Positions 1 through 13,479 of a stretch of DNA of 64,000 nt are shown here, piece by piece; position 1 is the stretch's first letter; every line of letters begins with the position of its first letter. The position numbers and the translations under genes are program-made. Below the pieces are notes generated by a model. The model searched no databases. It was given only the letters and a program-made list of their open reading frames with translations, and had not been told where the DNA came from. This stretch comes from Helopsaltes ochotensis (Eukaryota; Chordata; Aves; Passeriformes; Locustellidae), in contig VXBM01000195.1 of NCBI GenBank assembly GCA_013400155.1, positions 232,430-296,429 of the forward strand, given 5' to 3'.

Positions 1-3000
1 CATGTGTGAATGTTTATTGTTCACCCCCTTTTACAAGAGGCTCCATATAACCTGGGGGTTTTTTTTGGTTTGTTATTTTTGTTGGTTTTTTTTTTTTTTT
101 TAGGTTGTCTGGAGGTTAAAGGTTTAGATGGACTCTTTTAAAGAAAACCAGGAGTTCACCCCAAGGGAAGCAAAAATGAACTCTAACACTTTCCGCTGGT
201 GGGTAGTTCTGCCTGATGCCAAGCTCCCTATCCTGTCCTTTAATTTTCCCTCAATAGCCTGTCAAATATCCCTCTGGATGATGTGGAGACACAGATTTCA
301 CCTCAACAATTGACAGGAATTGCAAAAGCCAAGGATGCCGTGATTGCAGCACCTCCAGCTTGGCACACTGCAGAAAGATGTAACTTTGGAGTGCCCTCAC
401 ACCAACCTGTTTCACTGGTTTTCTCTTCCCTCTGCTTGTATATACCCCACAGTGGTGAAAGCACCAGTAAAAGGCTGCTCAGAAAAAGAACATTTTCCTC
501 CTTGCTCTCCATTTTGTTTGAAAGACTGCACAGGGACATTTACTAACTCTATTTTAGAAGGATATGTCAAGTCTCCTACCAGGACCCTGCACAGACTTTT
601 TCAGTATCAATTCACACTCCATTGCCAAGCTTTTAAACAAAAATAAACCAAGATAATGTCAATAAATCATCTTCCCTCCTTTCCAGCACAGCACCAGTGG
701 AAGACTGTGGTAAGTTATCATGTTTTTAACTATGAACCTGTCTGGCTCTTTGTCATTTATCTTGTGTCTCCCACTCTGGTCTGGCTCAAGGCTGAACATT
801 AGCAAATGATGAATGCAGGGCTGTCTCTCCTGGTTTGTACTGGCATTATTAACCCATATTCTCCTGAATATTTCATACCACATACATTAATCATGAGTTT
901 CTGGAGTCATGGCAATTGACTCTCAGGTTAGTTGCTCGGTTTGTGAGGGCAGGACAGAAATGCTTGCTTATTGGGTGATCCCTCTTTTGCATTCTCAAGG
1001 ATTTTCTTTAACCCTGTGATGCTGATCATTGTAAAGCAAATTGGCTGGTGTAAATTGGCCATTCCACATGTATTTACACTGATATCTGTCCTAATGATTT
1101 TTTTTTTTTAGGTGGCTATAATATTATATTTTGGTTTATTTGGTGTCTAAGAATGACAAGAATCAATTGTTTAATGTAACAACTCTGTGGCTGTAGCATA
1201 TAATCATTTTTCTGTTGATTCAATAATGATCTATCGACTACTGTCCTCTTTTTCCTTTCTTCCTTATGTATCTATTATTTTCTCTCTCTTTTTTTTTTCA
1301 GTTCATGTTTATTTTTTTCACTTTGATTCATTGCTTCAGAAAACAGTTACTATAGAGAGACAGGAGCAATAGAATAAGACAGATCTTGTATTCCCTTCTG
1401 GACATGGCTAAGCTTGTAGGAGACAAACCTCTGGAGGCCCAGAGATCAGTAATTTGGTGGGGAGAATTGGGGTGGGAAGATGTGATGGTTTCTTCTTGTG
1501 CATGCAGGAGGCAAGGTCCTCAATCTGGAAGTGAGTAAAGAACCATCTTTGTGTCAGACTCTGTTTTACTGTCTGTTTAGGTGGACATGCCACAGAGCCA
1601 TAGCTTTATGCCTGACTTTCCTCCAGGGAACCCCTCACTGAAAACAGTTCATAGGGAGTGTCAACACTACATATATACAGGCCTGGGTTTTCCTGGGAAA
1701 CCGAGGCATCTCCCTGCTGATCTGACCATGGAAGCAGTCTTCATTTGCAGACTGCCATACATGTGTGGTGGTAAATAAACAGTTCCCCAAGCAAACAGCT
1801 TACACATGTTTCAGGATGGTTTTTTTTAAATAAAATGTTGAACACTCTCGACCCCCTTTGTCCAAAGAAATTCTCCACAACTTGTCCTATTTCCTCCCTG
1901 GGCTTCTGTTCCAATGGTCCATATCACCACTGTCTTCAACCTGCAGAACTGCTCAGTTCTGTGCTCCTGAAAGACAATTTTTAGATGCTCTGGTAGTAAC
2001 TAAGGGAAGGACCACAAACCTATGCCTTCAGCACCAATATAGATAGATGAGGCAAAACTGGGAAACATGATTTCTGAGAAATGAAAAGATGCTCCAGCAG
2101 CCCCAGCCGTAGGTTCCTTCCTCTAGCACTGGAGGTGGCTGCACTTCTGTCATCAAGGAAATACAACCATAAATGGATTGTGTTGCCTGTGGCTGTTGAA
2201 AACGTACAAAATTATAACAAAGAGACAATCTCCAGGAGAGCTCAGGGTCGTGGCTGGAGGGGCTGAGTTTTTCTGCAGAACATCTGCAGATCCCCCTGCA
2301 GTGATGATTACAAAGCTACGTGTCATGTAATGAGGGGCTAAATATGGCTGAGACTACAGGCACTGTAGGGAGATGGCTAATGAGGTGCTAATTGGGTATG
2401 AAAAAAAACCAGAAAGAGGAAATGAGTAGGGAGGTTAGTGTATCTGATACGGAAGAGCTCTGGAATGGGGAGTTATACAGGGTATTTTTGGCTCCAGCTC
2501 ATATTAATTTTGTCCCCTGTGTAGGAGATGAATCTTTGCCCTGACTCAGCTGGAGCCCTCATTGTTCAGCATGACCACTCTGCTGGTGCCCAGCCACGGG
2601 GCTCATGAGCCATTTCATCCTGTGGCCGCTCAGCTCTGCCAGCCCTGCCCGCAGGGAGCGAGGGAGCAGGTGCTGGGGTGAAGGTCTGGCAGGAGCCCCT
2701 GAGAGCTCCTCATCGATTCTGTGCTTGATGTTAACTGCTGTGACTGGCATGCTTACAGATATCCAGAGGTCTTAGTGTCCTCCTGACTTTGGGCTTCAGT
2801 GCGGTCTGACATGAAGTGAGAGCAGAGCAGGAGCGATGCAGGGCCAAGGCTGTCAGAGCAGGAGCACTTGGAGCTGCAATCATGTGCATGAAAGGCTTCA
2901 GAGGTGAGCTAAAATACTTTATTCCATCTTCCCTATTATCCAGCAGCCAAATGAGCATTGATTCTTGTTAATCACAGTTTTGTGGACTGCAGGAGACAAG

Positions 3001-3730
3001 GGGCTCCCTGGGGGAACAGTGCAGGTGGTTTGAGCCTACCTGCAGCTCTGTTTGCTGCTACTTTTTCTCTGCTGTCCAAGGCTCGTGCTGTGTATTTCCT
3101 CTGTCCATTGCAGGAAAAGCCACAGACAGTTTCTTTCTTCTGACCAAATATGGTCTTCCAAGCTCTAAATTGCCCAGTAATTCAGTTACTGTGGGTCCCC
3201 CTGACCATCCCATTGCTTTGTTACAAGCATCTTCCCTCTTCCAGCTCTTGATGTGAAACATTCTTCTTGCATCTCTGTCTTCAGTACACTAGTGAATTAT
3301 ATACCTTTGGAAATACTCACTCATCTCCTCCCTTCTTCTCTGCCATGCTGTCGTTTGATAATGATCTTTATGAAAACATTTCCCTTGAACATCATAAATT
3401 TTTATATTAAGACTTTAGAAACTGTACACTAGCAGCCTCAGCGTCTCAGTGTAATTTAATTAACTTTGAAATGTTTAATTTAAAAAAATATAGCTGTGAA
3501 AAAAAACCCTAAAAATTTAGATTTCATTCACAGCACTGATTTAGACTTTTCATGTGCCATAGAAGAGTTTCTGTGGTTCAGCTCTGAAACAGAGAGTGTT
3601 ATACCCGTGGTTGTTGCAGGGCAGGCTGTAAGATTATGGTAATCAGTGATCATTCTTTGATTGAAGGAGCATGCCAGTACACATGCAAAATGCTGGTGCT
3701 CCATATATTCCTGGTGCCTATAATTTTTAC
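1..3730. other. Non-coding stretch, no supported gene
   Basis: Unique-looking, AT-leaning DNA with T-rich tracts (about 60-103 and 1280-1300). No open frame is longer than about 100 codons and none resembles a known family. One splice-like pair on the plus strand is visible: a pyrimidine tract ending in CAG at 686 and a strong GTAAGT at 710, enclosing 23 bases (687-709). On its own this is not enough to call an exon. I see no interspersed repeat that I can name. Confidence 0.6.
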
Positions 3731-3853
3731 CTGCCTTTCAGGCTGGATTGCACTGCATTGCTCAAAACACATTTAGATCCTTTGGGTACAGCAGGATTTT
3801 CAAGGTCTACAACCATGTGCAGTGAAAGATGTGATAAATGCTGAAGTGGTTTC
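3731..3853 (-). CDS. Candidate internal exon, gene unknown
   Basis: On the minus strand a long pyrimidine tract ends in CACTTAG just above 3853, and the segment ends at GGCAG followed by GTAAAAAT, a close match to a donor site. The 123 bases between are open in one frame (entering and leaving in phase 2) and encode about 41 residues including HMVVDLENPAVPKGSKC. The splice borders are among the best in the window. I do not recognise the protein. It could be the downstream part of the same minus-strand gene proposed at 35.5-42.5 kb, but the connecting exons are not established. Segments of this quality can also arise by chance in 64 kb. Confidence 0.25.
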
Positions 3854-4457
3854 CTAAGTGAAATGAAGAAAACGAAAATGATACCAGTGCTGATGAAGGT
3901 GAGCAGCAAGACCGAGATTTAAAGAGGGAAATGACAGTATTATCAGTCACGTATCATGGCAACCAAAGAGCCTAGATTTTGGTGTCAACTTTCCATTCAT
4001 ATTGTCTCTTTACTCGGCACAACAAGGTATATTTTCCTTCAGAAAACTTAATCAACTCCCCTGGAGGTCATTCAAATGTTTAAGCACCTGGCATTGCTCA
4101 GGAACTTGAGGAATTCAGAGGGCTCATGGATAACTGCGTATTTGTATAGAGAAAAATAATCAAACAACCCCACCCCTCTGCCCCCCCCACAAGCAACCCA
4201 TCAGACAAATCTGTGAAATCCAGGCAGAAAAATCTCAGTTGTATAAGACGCTTTGTTTATTATTGTGACATCTTAGTTTATAGGAATTTTATGCTCAGTG
4301 TTATTCAGTGTCTGGGAGCTAAAATACTGTAAATCCAGGCCTTCTCTAGAGACAGCACAGGCCACTTTTTGCACAGTGAGCTGAACCAAGCATGATAGCA
4401 AGGCCAGAGGTCTACCATGAAATCTCATCTTTGAGTGACACACTTGTCTTGCTGTAG

Positions 4458-4491
4458 ACACACACATATATATATATATACACACACATAT
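4458..4491. repeat. Compound CA/TA microsatellite
   Basis: A short run of CA units, then about seven TA units, then CA units again. Alternating purine-pyrimidine sequence of this type is a common length-variable simple repeat. Nothing in the flanks suggests a function. Confidence 0.9.
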
Positions 4492-6441
4492 GCTCATGTC
4501 TATGTTGCAGTCTGCAATAAGGAGACCGCAGAAGGCTTTAGAAGGATGGATTTAGTCAGGAAAATCTTGTCTTTGAGGCACAGAAATGAGATCGTGGTGT
4601 AAAATAAATCAATGGCAGAATTAGAATGCAGAAAGTCTGAGATCTGGAATGCTTAATCCTTGACCTGTTGCTCAAATGATGCCAAGAGCTATCAGGAATC
4701 CTCTTATTGGGGGTAATGTAGTACTAAGTTATGAACACACAATGTATTTCTAAGTTATGAACTGCAGGGGATTTATTCAGACCTGATTTTCTTTGCTGTC
4801 TGAGATAGGGCCTGAGAACAACACCTGCAAGATACAAATGTAAGAAAATGGTTGATGCAGGTGAGGGTAAGGTATCTTCCTAGCACTGTTTCCTTCAAAT
4901 CATGGAGGCACGCAGTTTTTTTTTATCAAATAAGCATCAGTAACAGACCACACTATGACAAAAATGTTCTTTGACTATCTAGTGCTATATAAAATAAGGA
5001 TGTGATGCTGTGTTCCTGCTTTTATGCAAAGCTTTTAAGCTTAACTGTATGGCCTATACACAGCCTTCACTTTTTCATTTCTGTATTGAATTTAAATCAG
5101 ATTGGAAAGCCTCAGCATTTTATTCAGTTTCTTGCTTGCTTTTAAAACAACCTAGAAGGTGGATTAAACACTATTTAAAAAGAAAACAAAAAAAAACCCC
5201 GCAGACAAAACTAAACATGTTTGATGTGTTGTTATTCAGAAAGTCACATCAGGATTTAAAACCATGTTGATACTAGACACATTACTAGTCCAGTGGGGAT
5301 CAACCAAATTTCTCACCTTGACACTAAAAGTCACTGAATATGAGTCACCAAATATCATTCAACCAGTACCATGCTGGGCTCTTTGTTTTTTCAGCAAGGT
5401 AGAGGCCTGGGACAGGACCTTAGAGCTAATTGCACGTCACCATGAGTGGTGTCTTATGGAAGCTCTCCAAAAGCCAAGCTCTGATGAGCAAGTTTTAGGG
5501 CACTTGGAGCAGTGGCTCTCTTAGGATTACTGCAGTGTAGTTATCTGTGCCTGGGACTCAGAAATGCTCATCACAGCATCATCTCCTCTTTCCAAAGCCC
5601 CTCAGGGTTATAGTTATGGGACACAGGATTCAAGCAGTGTGGTTTTGCTGCTGTTGAATTTCCGTGCCAGGGACCTGTGTGTAACCTGTGCTCAGCTGAT
5701 CCTTGGTTTGGAAGTTACCCAATCTCACTGCATCTCTCCAGCACAGTGCTTCAGGTGCCTCTGAGTCCGGTTCTGGGTATGCCTAGATGTAATTTATTGT
5801 GGAAAAACTATGCTTTTATTTAAGTCTCCTAAACATGTATATGCACAGTATGGTCTGAGACTTTAAAGATGGTTTGTGGTCCAAGGGCAGGAAGGCAAAA
5901 GCTGGAGGGGCTTGTTTATGCTGAGTATATGACAGAAAGGGCTGTGCAGGGAGTGATGCTGTTTGGGAAGGAGAGAGGCATTATTGACATGAGGGGTCAC
6001 AGACAAAATGATCCCTCAGGGCAATTTTAATTAGTGCAGAGTGTCTCAGAGCCTTGCATCTGTTGAAGTACCTCTTCTTCTTCCACAGCTGCACTTAGGA
6101 GAGGGTTGTGTTTAGGGAAGAGGAAATTGGGAGCTTTTCTGGTTGTTTTCCACATGAGGGAAATACAAACCTACTATTCATCAGCATTTTGAAGTCCCTT
6201 TAGGGCTGCTACAGTGACGCAAACAGGATTTGTGGAGATGAGCAGACTTTGGCCCTTTTGGTCCCACAGAGATTGTGTGAATCTGGTCCCTGCATGTTAT
6301 ATCCTTCCAGAAAGAAATTGTCCCTTAGTCTGCATTTGACTTTTTGTACTCATCTATTCCAGATTCTTCTGTTATAAAATAAGTTTATTGCAAAAGTTAC
6401 ATGAAGGTCAGTAAACACCTTTACATATTAGATGTAATTAC

Positions 6442-6499
6442 CTCAAAGTCAAAAGTAGGAAAAAACATGCTGCCTCTTATAAATATGTTGTAAATTGTG
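6442..6499 (-). CDS. Candidate 58-bp exon, gene unknown
   Basis: On the minus strand the acceptor is a pyrimidine-rich stretch ending CTTTTAG, and the donor is TTTGAG followed by GTAATT. The enclosed 58 bases are open from phase 2 to phase 0 and encode a short hydrophobic-aromatic segment (contains FIRGSMFFPTFDFE). No family recognised. It is too short to stand without transcript evidence. Confidence 0.2.
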
Positions 6500-9400
6500 C
6501 TAAAAGTTGGAATTAAATAGGGAGTCTTGCACAACAAAGTGTCATGTAAATTTGCTGTTCCACAAGCACATTTTCTCTCCAAAACCTGAAGGCAAAGTAC
6601 CTCTTCTCCCTGCCATTTTCTCGCTTCAAAACCTTCCCCAAACTGTAGTCTATTCAACGCCACAACACTTCCTAGGGGGATTAGTCAGGTCCACACCTCA
6701 GTGAAACAAATTAAGAGCAGAGGAGACTTCTTGCAGGTATGAGAAATGTTGGGCTGAAATAATGTAACAGCAGACATTATGGAAGTTATTCTGCATCTCC
6801 CATTTTTTTGGCTGGTAGAAAGCTGCCAGCTGCCAGACATAGAAAATTGTTTTCTATTGTGATTGCTCTGAACCATCCTGTAGTTCAGAGGGCTTCTTTA
6901 TTTTATTCTTTACTTTTCCAAACAGGGGCACTCTGCTACACTGGAAGATAAGAAGTACAGGGAAGTCTTTGCCCCGAGTTTGTCTGGAGAAGTTGCTTTC
7001 TCTTGTGACTGATATTAACTGCATTAGTGAGGGATCATGTTTATGCAGTTCAGGAAATCAGGCTGTGTCTGTTGGTGAGGGAGGTGGGGGATGGATACTC
7101 CTTAGTTAAATATTTGACTGTGCTATACCCTTCATTGACTTGTAAACAGGGAATGAAGGAGTGTGTCAGAAAGCCTCTGCATTTCTTGCAGGGAGGTTAG
7201 CAGAAGGTGTTTTAGTAGAAATTTATGCCATCAATTGCATTTCTCCTTTGAGCTCTTCAGAATCTCATACCAGAATTATTATACTCTACTGTTACTACTG
7301 CTGCTGGCATGTGGTAATTTCTAGGATATCTACTCATGGATGACAACCTTAACATGCCAGGTGCTGTACAAACACCAGCCACCAGTCGATAGGGTTATAA
7401 TTAAATAAATTCCCAAAGGTCAGAAAATACAACCCGAAGGGTTTTAAACCAGGCCCTTCCACCCTGAAATATGAGTCTGACTCAGCACTAACTGGTCAGG
7501 AAGGAGCTGAAAGCAGGTGATGCAGAGTGGGTTGTGCAGCTGAAGGAATGGCTGCTAATCTGCAGGTGCATCCATCCCCCACAGAGATGTGTCAAACTCC
7601 ATCACGCTGGTGGAAATCGAATCATGTCAGCTCGAAGATAAGGAGTTTGGTGTGCCTAATGCTGTCTCTATCCAGCTTCAGTTTCCATTCTGACTTCAGT
7701 CTTGCTGTCTGCATTAAGTAGAAAGTAGTAATTTATCTCCCTTGTGACTAGAAATTCACCTGCAGTGTTGTTCTCACACTCGTTCTCCTTCTCCTTTTCA
7801 TTTTCCTTCTATTACTGCAGTCATCCTTCCTTCATCCCACCCTGAAGCATCCCATGATTGCTGTTGAAGGAAGACAAATTGATGCGATATTGCATAGGTG
7901 GGCTCTGAGAACTACTGCCAACACTTGCCTCAGTGTGTGTTTCCCCTGCTTGGGGCAGTCCCCTGCCCTTCTCCTCCCGCCCTGGGGAGAGGCCAGGGAG
8001 GCTGCAGAGAACAGAAGGGTGTTGTTTTGAGCTGGAGTTGTTTTAAAACACGTGGCATGTCCAGCCAGCAGTGGCTGCAGGTGTGTGTGGTATGGTGTGC
8101 CATGTGAAAGCCCGTGAAATCCTGCTGAAATCCTGGAGGTTTCTGTCCTAGAGATTGCCTCAAATAATGATATCCCAGCTCCTGGGGCTGGGTAGCCCTG
8201 GAGCCTCCTCTAACAGCCTGTTTGCTCTGCTGGAGTCCCTGTAGGAAAGGCGTGGGGGTTTTGCTGCTATCATTGCAATCAGGGCTTGATGGGCACTGAC
8301 TGGCACTAATGCTAACGCTGCAAAGCTGGTGTTTTAGCTCTGGGTCTGTCTATAATCAGGTTGGATGGAGGTAGTTTCTGCTGCCTATGCAGTCTCCTGA
8401 CATCCTCTTTCAGGATGGAATGAGGATGAGTCAGCCTCTTTCTCTGCTGAATTTCTAAGAAGTCAGTAAACTAACTTGAAAAGGGTTCCCAAATTCAGAG
8501 TTCATATAAGATGAGCAGCATCCCCCTTTGGGAAGAACCTCACTAAAGTACAGGCTGCTAATTTCCACGGAAATATCTGTGAACAAAATCTCCCCCAAGG
8601 TCCCTGCTTCTTTGTCAGCAAGCATCAGAAGCTTGTAGTGAAGCCTTGTATTACTAAGATTTCATTACTTAAACTAAATACACTCCAGAGCATTTATTAA
8701 TGTACTGTAAAGCAAAAGGAAAAATTAAAAATAAACTATGCTTGTCAAAGAAATAAAGTGCCTCTTACACTGCATGATCCTAGCTTTTTTTCTTGGTAAT
8801 TGGCCGTGTTCATTTGCCATTAATTCAGTGCATGAAAGAATTGCAGTAAGGTCTGCAAGATGTTGGAACAGTTTAATGATGCTTTTCTTTAAAGAACAAA
8901 GAAGAGTACCTTCATTTACTGTAAATGGAGAGCCAAGGACAGAAGACCTCAAGCCTTTTACTTCAGGATTTCAACAGCATAGGTGATTTCAAGAAAAGAT
9001 TGTAAGTGCTCTGTGCACTACACACTCATCCACCTATTTGAATTAGAAGCAGTCCTCAAAAATTAGAAACGGCCCTTAAAACATTTAATGACCTCTCTCC
9101 AGGTCCAATGGATGTTTTCTCTGATTGGTTAACCTGTTTTTGCTTCTGAAATGGAATCTTCCAAAGTTGTAACTTGTATCCCAACTTTCAGGTTCTTTCT
9201 TGGTAAAACATCTCTTCTCTCATTCTTTCAAGAAAGAAACCAGAAGAAAATAAGGATAAGTTCAAACCTAACAGCTGGAGACTGTATTCAGAGATGGCTG
9301 TCTGCTTCCCTAACATAATATCTTTAGATTTGAGCCTGTGCAGAAACAAGAAATGGATTTTAAATTTAATCAAGCTAATATTGTCTCAAACCGTGGAACA

Positions 9401-10192
9401 GACCTGCACTTGCTTATCTTTCCCTCAGTATCTCTATCTGATAGGAATGTAGAAAAAATTGCCTCCAATCTCATTAATGCATTAAGGCCCATTCATTGTA
9501 TTGTTTCCTCAAAGGAAAATTAGGGAAATTAAAAAAAAAAAAAAGACGAGTTATTATGGGAATGCTGCCAATACATGCAGATAGAATTCAAAGAAAAAGC
9601 ATCATTCCTACATAGTAGCTGTTGGAGCTTTTTTGCTTTTGTTCCAAACAGACTTGCTTCTCATTTCTGTACTCCAGGGAAAGAGGCATTTGCAACTAAC
9701 GATGTTTGCAAGTAAAAGAATAATTAGGAAGAACAACAGCATGTATGTCAGAGCTAGTATTACATTTTAAGCTTTTTCTCTGTGGTTTTTGTTTTTGTTT
9801 TTTGTCCTGACCTAATGGGATGTGTTTCTCAGATGTAAATGATACGAAACAGAGGTTGTTTATGGAACAGTTGTTTCCAGAAGATGTTTGCATGCTAAAA
9901 TGCTGCTCCACTGGTTGACTTTAAGCCATTAAGGAAAATAATAACTTATCCTATTCATAAAGATAAGCTTGAATGAAAATCTGTGATTCAAATACACTTT
10001 CAACTCTATTTTTTTTTCTGGCAGCTGAACTTGTATCGAAGTGAAAATGGTGTTTTATCCTGATTTTACGTGAGTACCACTGCGTGAACTTGTGGAAATC
10101 CTCATCCCTAATTTATCCACCTGCACAAGATCATCCTCCATTTTTGAACCCTCTCCAGTACTTAAAAAACATGTTTTCAAGAACAATGTTAC

Positions 10193-10236
10193 CTGTATTT
10201 CTTACAGAGCAATTTTCGTCAATATTAATGAAAGAA
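10193..10236 (-). CDS. Candidate 44-bp exon, gene unknown
   Basis: Minus-strand segment between a T-rich acceptor ending TATTTAAG and a donor at AATACAG followed by GTAACA. One frame is open (phase 2 to phase 1) and encodes SFINIDENCSVRNT. An alternative internal donor (TGCTCT followed by GTAAGA) would shorten it by 13 bases. No family recognised; short length makes a chance match quite possible. Confidence 0.18.
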
Positions 10237-10618
10237 CTTAAATAACAGTAGAAAAATTGTGCAGGAAAACTGATGTGGAGAAGGCATCCCCAGGTGATGC
10301 CAAGGCCAGAGACAGAAAATAAGCCCATGTCCACTGCCCACAAGGAGACAGCCTTGGTCCAGTGACCTGCCCTGTTGGGAACAGCTGGAGGTCCTTCTGA
10401 CCAAGGAAAGGTTCCCCCATGCAGGCCCCTTCAGCCTCCCCACGAGGGTAGGACTGGTACCCCCGTGGTCTGATGTCCCTGAACTGACAGACAAAACAAT
10501 GGACAAACAGATCTTGTGCACAAGAGAAATCTGTCAAGGGCTTCTCACCCTTGCCTTGCCCGACTGACAGAGGAAGAATGCTCTCATGTTTTGGTCCTCA
10601 GGGGTCTTGGAGTCAGGG

Positions 10619-10670
10619 CTGAAGATTCCTGTTTGCTGAAGATTCCTGTTTGCTTGGGATTCCTGCTTTG
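10619..10670. repeat. 17-bp tandem repeat, about three units
   Basis: Two exact 17-bp units (10619-10635 and 10636-10652, each CTGAAGATTCCTGTTTG) are followed by a degenerate third unit. It looks like a local slippage or duplication event with no flanking signal. Confidence 0.85.
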
Positions 10671-12061
10671 ACATCTAACCACTCTTCCCCATGCCTCAGT
10701 TTCCCTCTTATTTTCCTCCTTTGACACTTTGCCCTTTGGAGTCTGCTTTAACATAATTTGTTCTAGCAGAAAGCTGCTCCATGTTTTTTACACAGTACCT
10801 CTCATGGTGAGATCCTGAGGCAACCGCAGCTGATAAAAATAATAAAAGCCTTTGAGAAAGGATAGAAAATTTGTTTCCATGCTACCAAGATGCTTCTTGT
10901 TAAACCCTGAAATCTTTTTACCTATGGGTATGAATGAGGTTTGGTATTTCTAGTCACAGTTCTCTTGGGAGGAATATGGGCAATAGCTATTTTAAAATAC
11001 TGGTACCTCAACAACAGCGTAAGTTCAGTTCATGTCCAGCCTTCTGTGTTTTAAAAAAATTAGAGTTCTAATTTTTTTCTAAGAGAGACTTTTATTTTCC
11101 TTCACAGAATTTCTTGTACATTCATTCTGTGATCTGACAGTCCAGATGGAAATAGAGAGAATAGAAGGTCGGGCAATCATGCTTGTATATTTAAGACAAA
11201 GTAATAGAATTTTAAAATGTTTTCTTTTCTGGTAAATCAAATACATTCATTTTATTTTGTTTTTCTAATTATGTCTGCTAGTTCAGCTGGAGAACGAGGT
11301 CTGCACTGGGTTACAATGCAGGCAAAATAAACAGCTTTCCTACAGTGTGTATCCAAACACAATACTCCTTCCCCAAAGAGGGAAAGGACTCTAAACCAAG
11401 GCAGGAAGTATGGACAATTAGAGCTGATTAAGAAGACACAGAATTTTCCTTGTCTTGATTTTGAATCTGGGACCCAATTAAAACCAATTTCATTTTGGGA
11501 AGAGTTAAAAAGTTCCCACTGCCACATGCCCGGGTGCCACTGGAACGAGGTAATTTGGTTTCCAGGGAATTGGCTTTCTTCTCTGTGTTATGGATGCAAA
11601 ACTGACCCCAGTCCACAGAGAAGGTATTGGGAAGGAAGAAAGCATGCACATGCCATGGTTCAGCTATTCATCTTAAGTGATTGATGGCCCCATTTTGCTC
11701 ACCTGTCTCTACTTCAGAAAAGAAAGGTTCTTTTTTGCCCCATTTGCAAAATTTTGAGCTTTTGTTTTTTGTTCAGGAAACTTAATCCTAAATTCACCCC
11801 TCAGTTTCTGGGGTAGGTACAAGACAGGACACAGCAAGAAAGGAGCAATGTAGTCCACAAGCTGCTCTTGGTGGTTTGTGTCCCACTTGAGAAGTAACTT
11901 GTTACTGATACACCTTTCATACAACAGCCACAGCTGTGTTGTGCACCTTTTCTACCTCATTTAGCATGGTTGTGAACTCATAGATGGCAACATCCAAACA
12001 GTTGCCACTCCCATTCCCACACCACCTGGGGTGATGTTGCCCTGCCGTCCCTAAGTCACTG

Positions 12062-12327
12062 AGCCTTCTGATGTTTTCATTTCGGTAATGGAGTTTCTCA
12101 TGCACTTAAATGTAAACAATAAGTTGTTTTTCATACTTTCTTGGAGAAGGAGAGAGTTGATGGACTGTTGGTCTGGCCAGTGTGTTGGAGAGTTGGCAAC
12201 TTCACCCTCCAAACTATGGTCACCTTTAGAATTCTATAAGCATGGAGATTTGTAAATAAACAGCCCCCTTTTTGCTTAAGACGATTCAGTGTGTGAGTGT
12301 GGCCCTTTCCTGTCTCCTATCTCGACA
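12062..12327 (+). mobile_element. LTR-like repeat, copy 1 (probable solo endogenous retrovirus LTR)
   Basis: About 265 bases that closely match 45403-45664 by eye, including TTAAATGTAAACAAT, ACTGTTGGTCTG, GAATTCTATAA and the terminal CCTTTCCTGTCTC..ATCTC.ACA. The order of a TATA box (12235-12240), a polyadenylation signal AATAAA (12255-12260) and an end in CA fits the U3-R-U5 3' half of a retroviral LTR. The 5' limit is uncertain: a TGTTG at 11937 could be the start, but that upstream part does not match copy 2. No primer-binding site, gag, pol or env sequence follows, so a solo or partial LTR is most likely. I saw no convincing target-site duplication. The repeat itself is certain; its LTR nature is inferred. 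Confidence 0.65.
12235..12260 (+). promoter_or_regulatory. TATA-like box and AATAAA inside LTR copy 1
   Basis: TATAAG at 12235-12240 lies 14 bases upstream of AATAAA at 12255-12260. The close spacing is as seen in compact LTRs where the promoter is followed quickly by the polyadenylation signal. The AATAAA is intact here but altered in copy 2; the TATA is better preserved in copy 2. Confidence 0.5.
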
Positions 12328-13479
12328 GGTGAGATGTCTCAAGAGGCAGAGTGTTTCCAGTCCACTGGATTGCAGGGCAGGGAGCTGGGTTGCCATAGCT
12401 GGGGAGCTGGCTTTCCACAAGGACAGTGTCTCTCCCTTGCTGGGAAGAATATCCGAGTATGGTGGTTTTATCTGGGGCTGGGGGTGTTGGGGGAGCTGTG
12501 AAGGGCAGAAGGAAAGTTCTGGCACTTGTTCCCCATGGAGCACCACGTGCCCTGACAATGGTCCAAGCTTTGTGAGGAGGGCACAGTGAATATTTTCTAC
12601 CTGAGGCTTGGATCAGGACAGCTCTGTGTCTGGCTGACGTCCCACAGCCCTCCTGCAGCACTGAAAGCTGAGTCCCATGGGGACTGGGGTGACAGCATTG
12701 CAAAACCCAGGAACAAGAGTGGAAAGGACTGATTCTCACTGTGGGAAGTGATTTCCTACAGTGGGCCTGCCGTTTGTTCTAGACAAGGAAAGGCTTTGCT
12801 TGTCAAATTTACCCTAATCTCATATTACCACAGCCTGTATAAAATATTGCTTCACATGAGTCTTTCTGGAAGAGTTTTATGATTTGCAAAGTTAATTTGT
12901 GGTTGGCAATTTAATAGTCGGCAAGCATATTCTTGATTTTCCTGCCTTGGAGTCAGCTTATGACTTTCACTACCTAAAGCAGAGCCAAAATTGTCTTAGG
13001 CTTTTTTGAGGTTGGGTGCTGCCGAGACACATATTTCCAAACTGATCTAGATCACATTTTTTCTTTTCAGACCAAACAATTTCTCCCCACGTTCTTGCAA
13101 GCAGCCAGCAATATAAAACCCAACACAAAAAAAAAAGTCTGAAACCAACACCACCCTTTTGCATTATGCCAATAAATCAGGCAGCTGAAGCCATTTGTCA
13201 AGAAGATATTTGCTTGAATCAAATTCACTTTGTGTGCAGAGGATGGTTGGGAGTTTAGTACTTGCTAAATGATCAATCAGCCCATGATTTTTTAAAATAC
13301 AATACAAAAACAACAAGCACAAAATGAGGCTTTCTGCTAATGTGGCTTGAGCATTTGAAGAACATTTAATTATGTCATCCTTTGATCAACACATGCAGCC
13401 TTTAAATATAGACAAAGAGTTTCAGTGGGGTGGTTAATAACCTCCTCATCTACTGATACACAGAAGAGGATATCCATAC

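Larger units (their letters stand above)
3854..12061. other. Mostly featureless non-coding DNA
   Basis: No recognisable gene or named transposable element. It contains the CA/TA microsatellite at 4458-4491, a short 17-bp tandem repeat at 10619-10670, and two small exon-like segments on the minus strand (6442-6499 and 10193-10236) that are described separately. Open frames here reach only about 100 codons. Confidence 0.55.

Noticed and set aside
11703..11711. Possible 9-base microexon on the minus strand (good acceptor and GTGAGC donor)
   Set aside because: Too short to support without transcripts, and longer versions contain stops.
12317..12739. 140-codon minus-strand frame
   Set aside because: Starts in the LTR end and is contradicted by equally long frames on the opposite strand.
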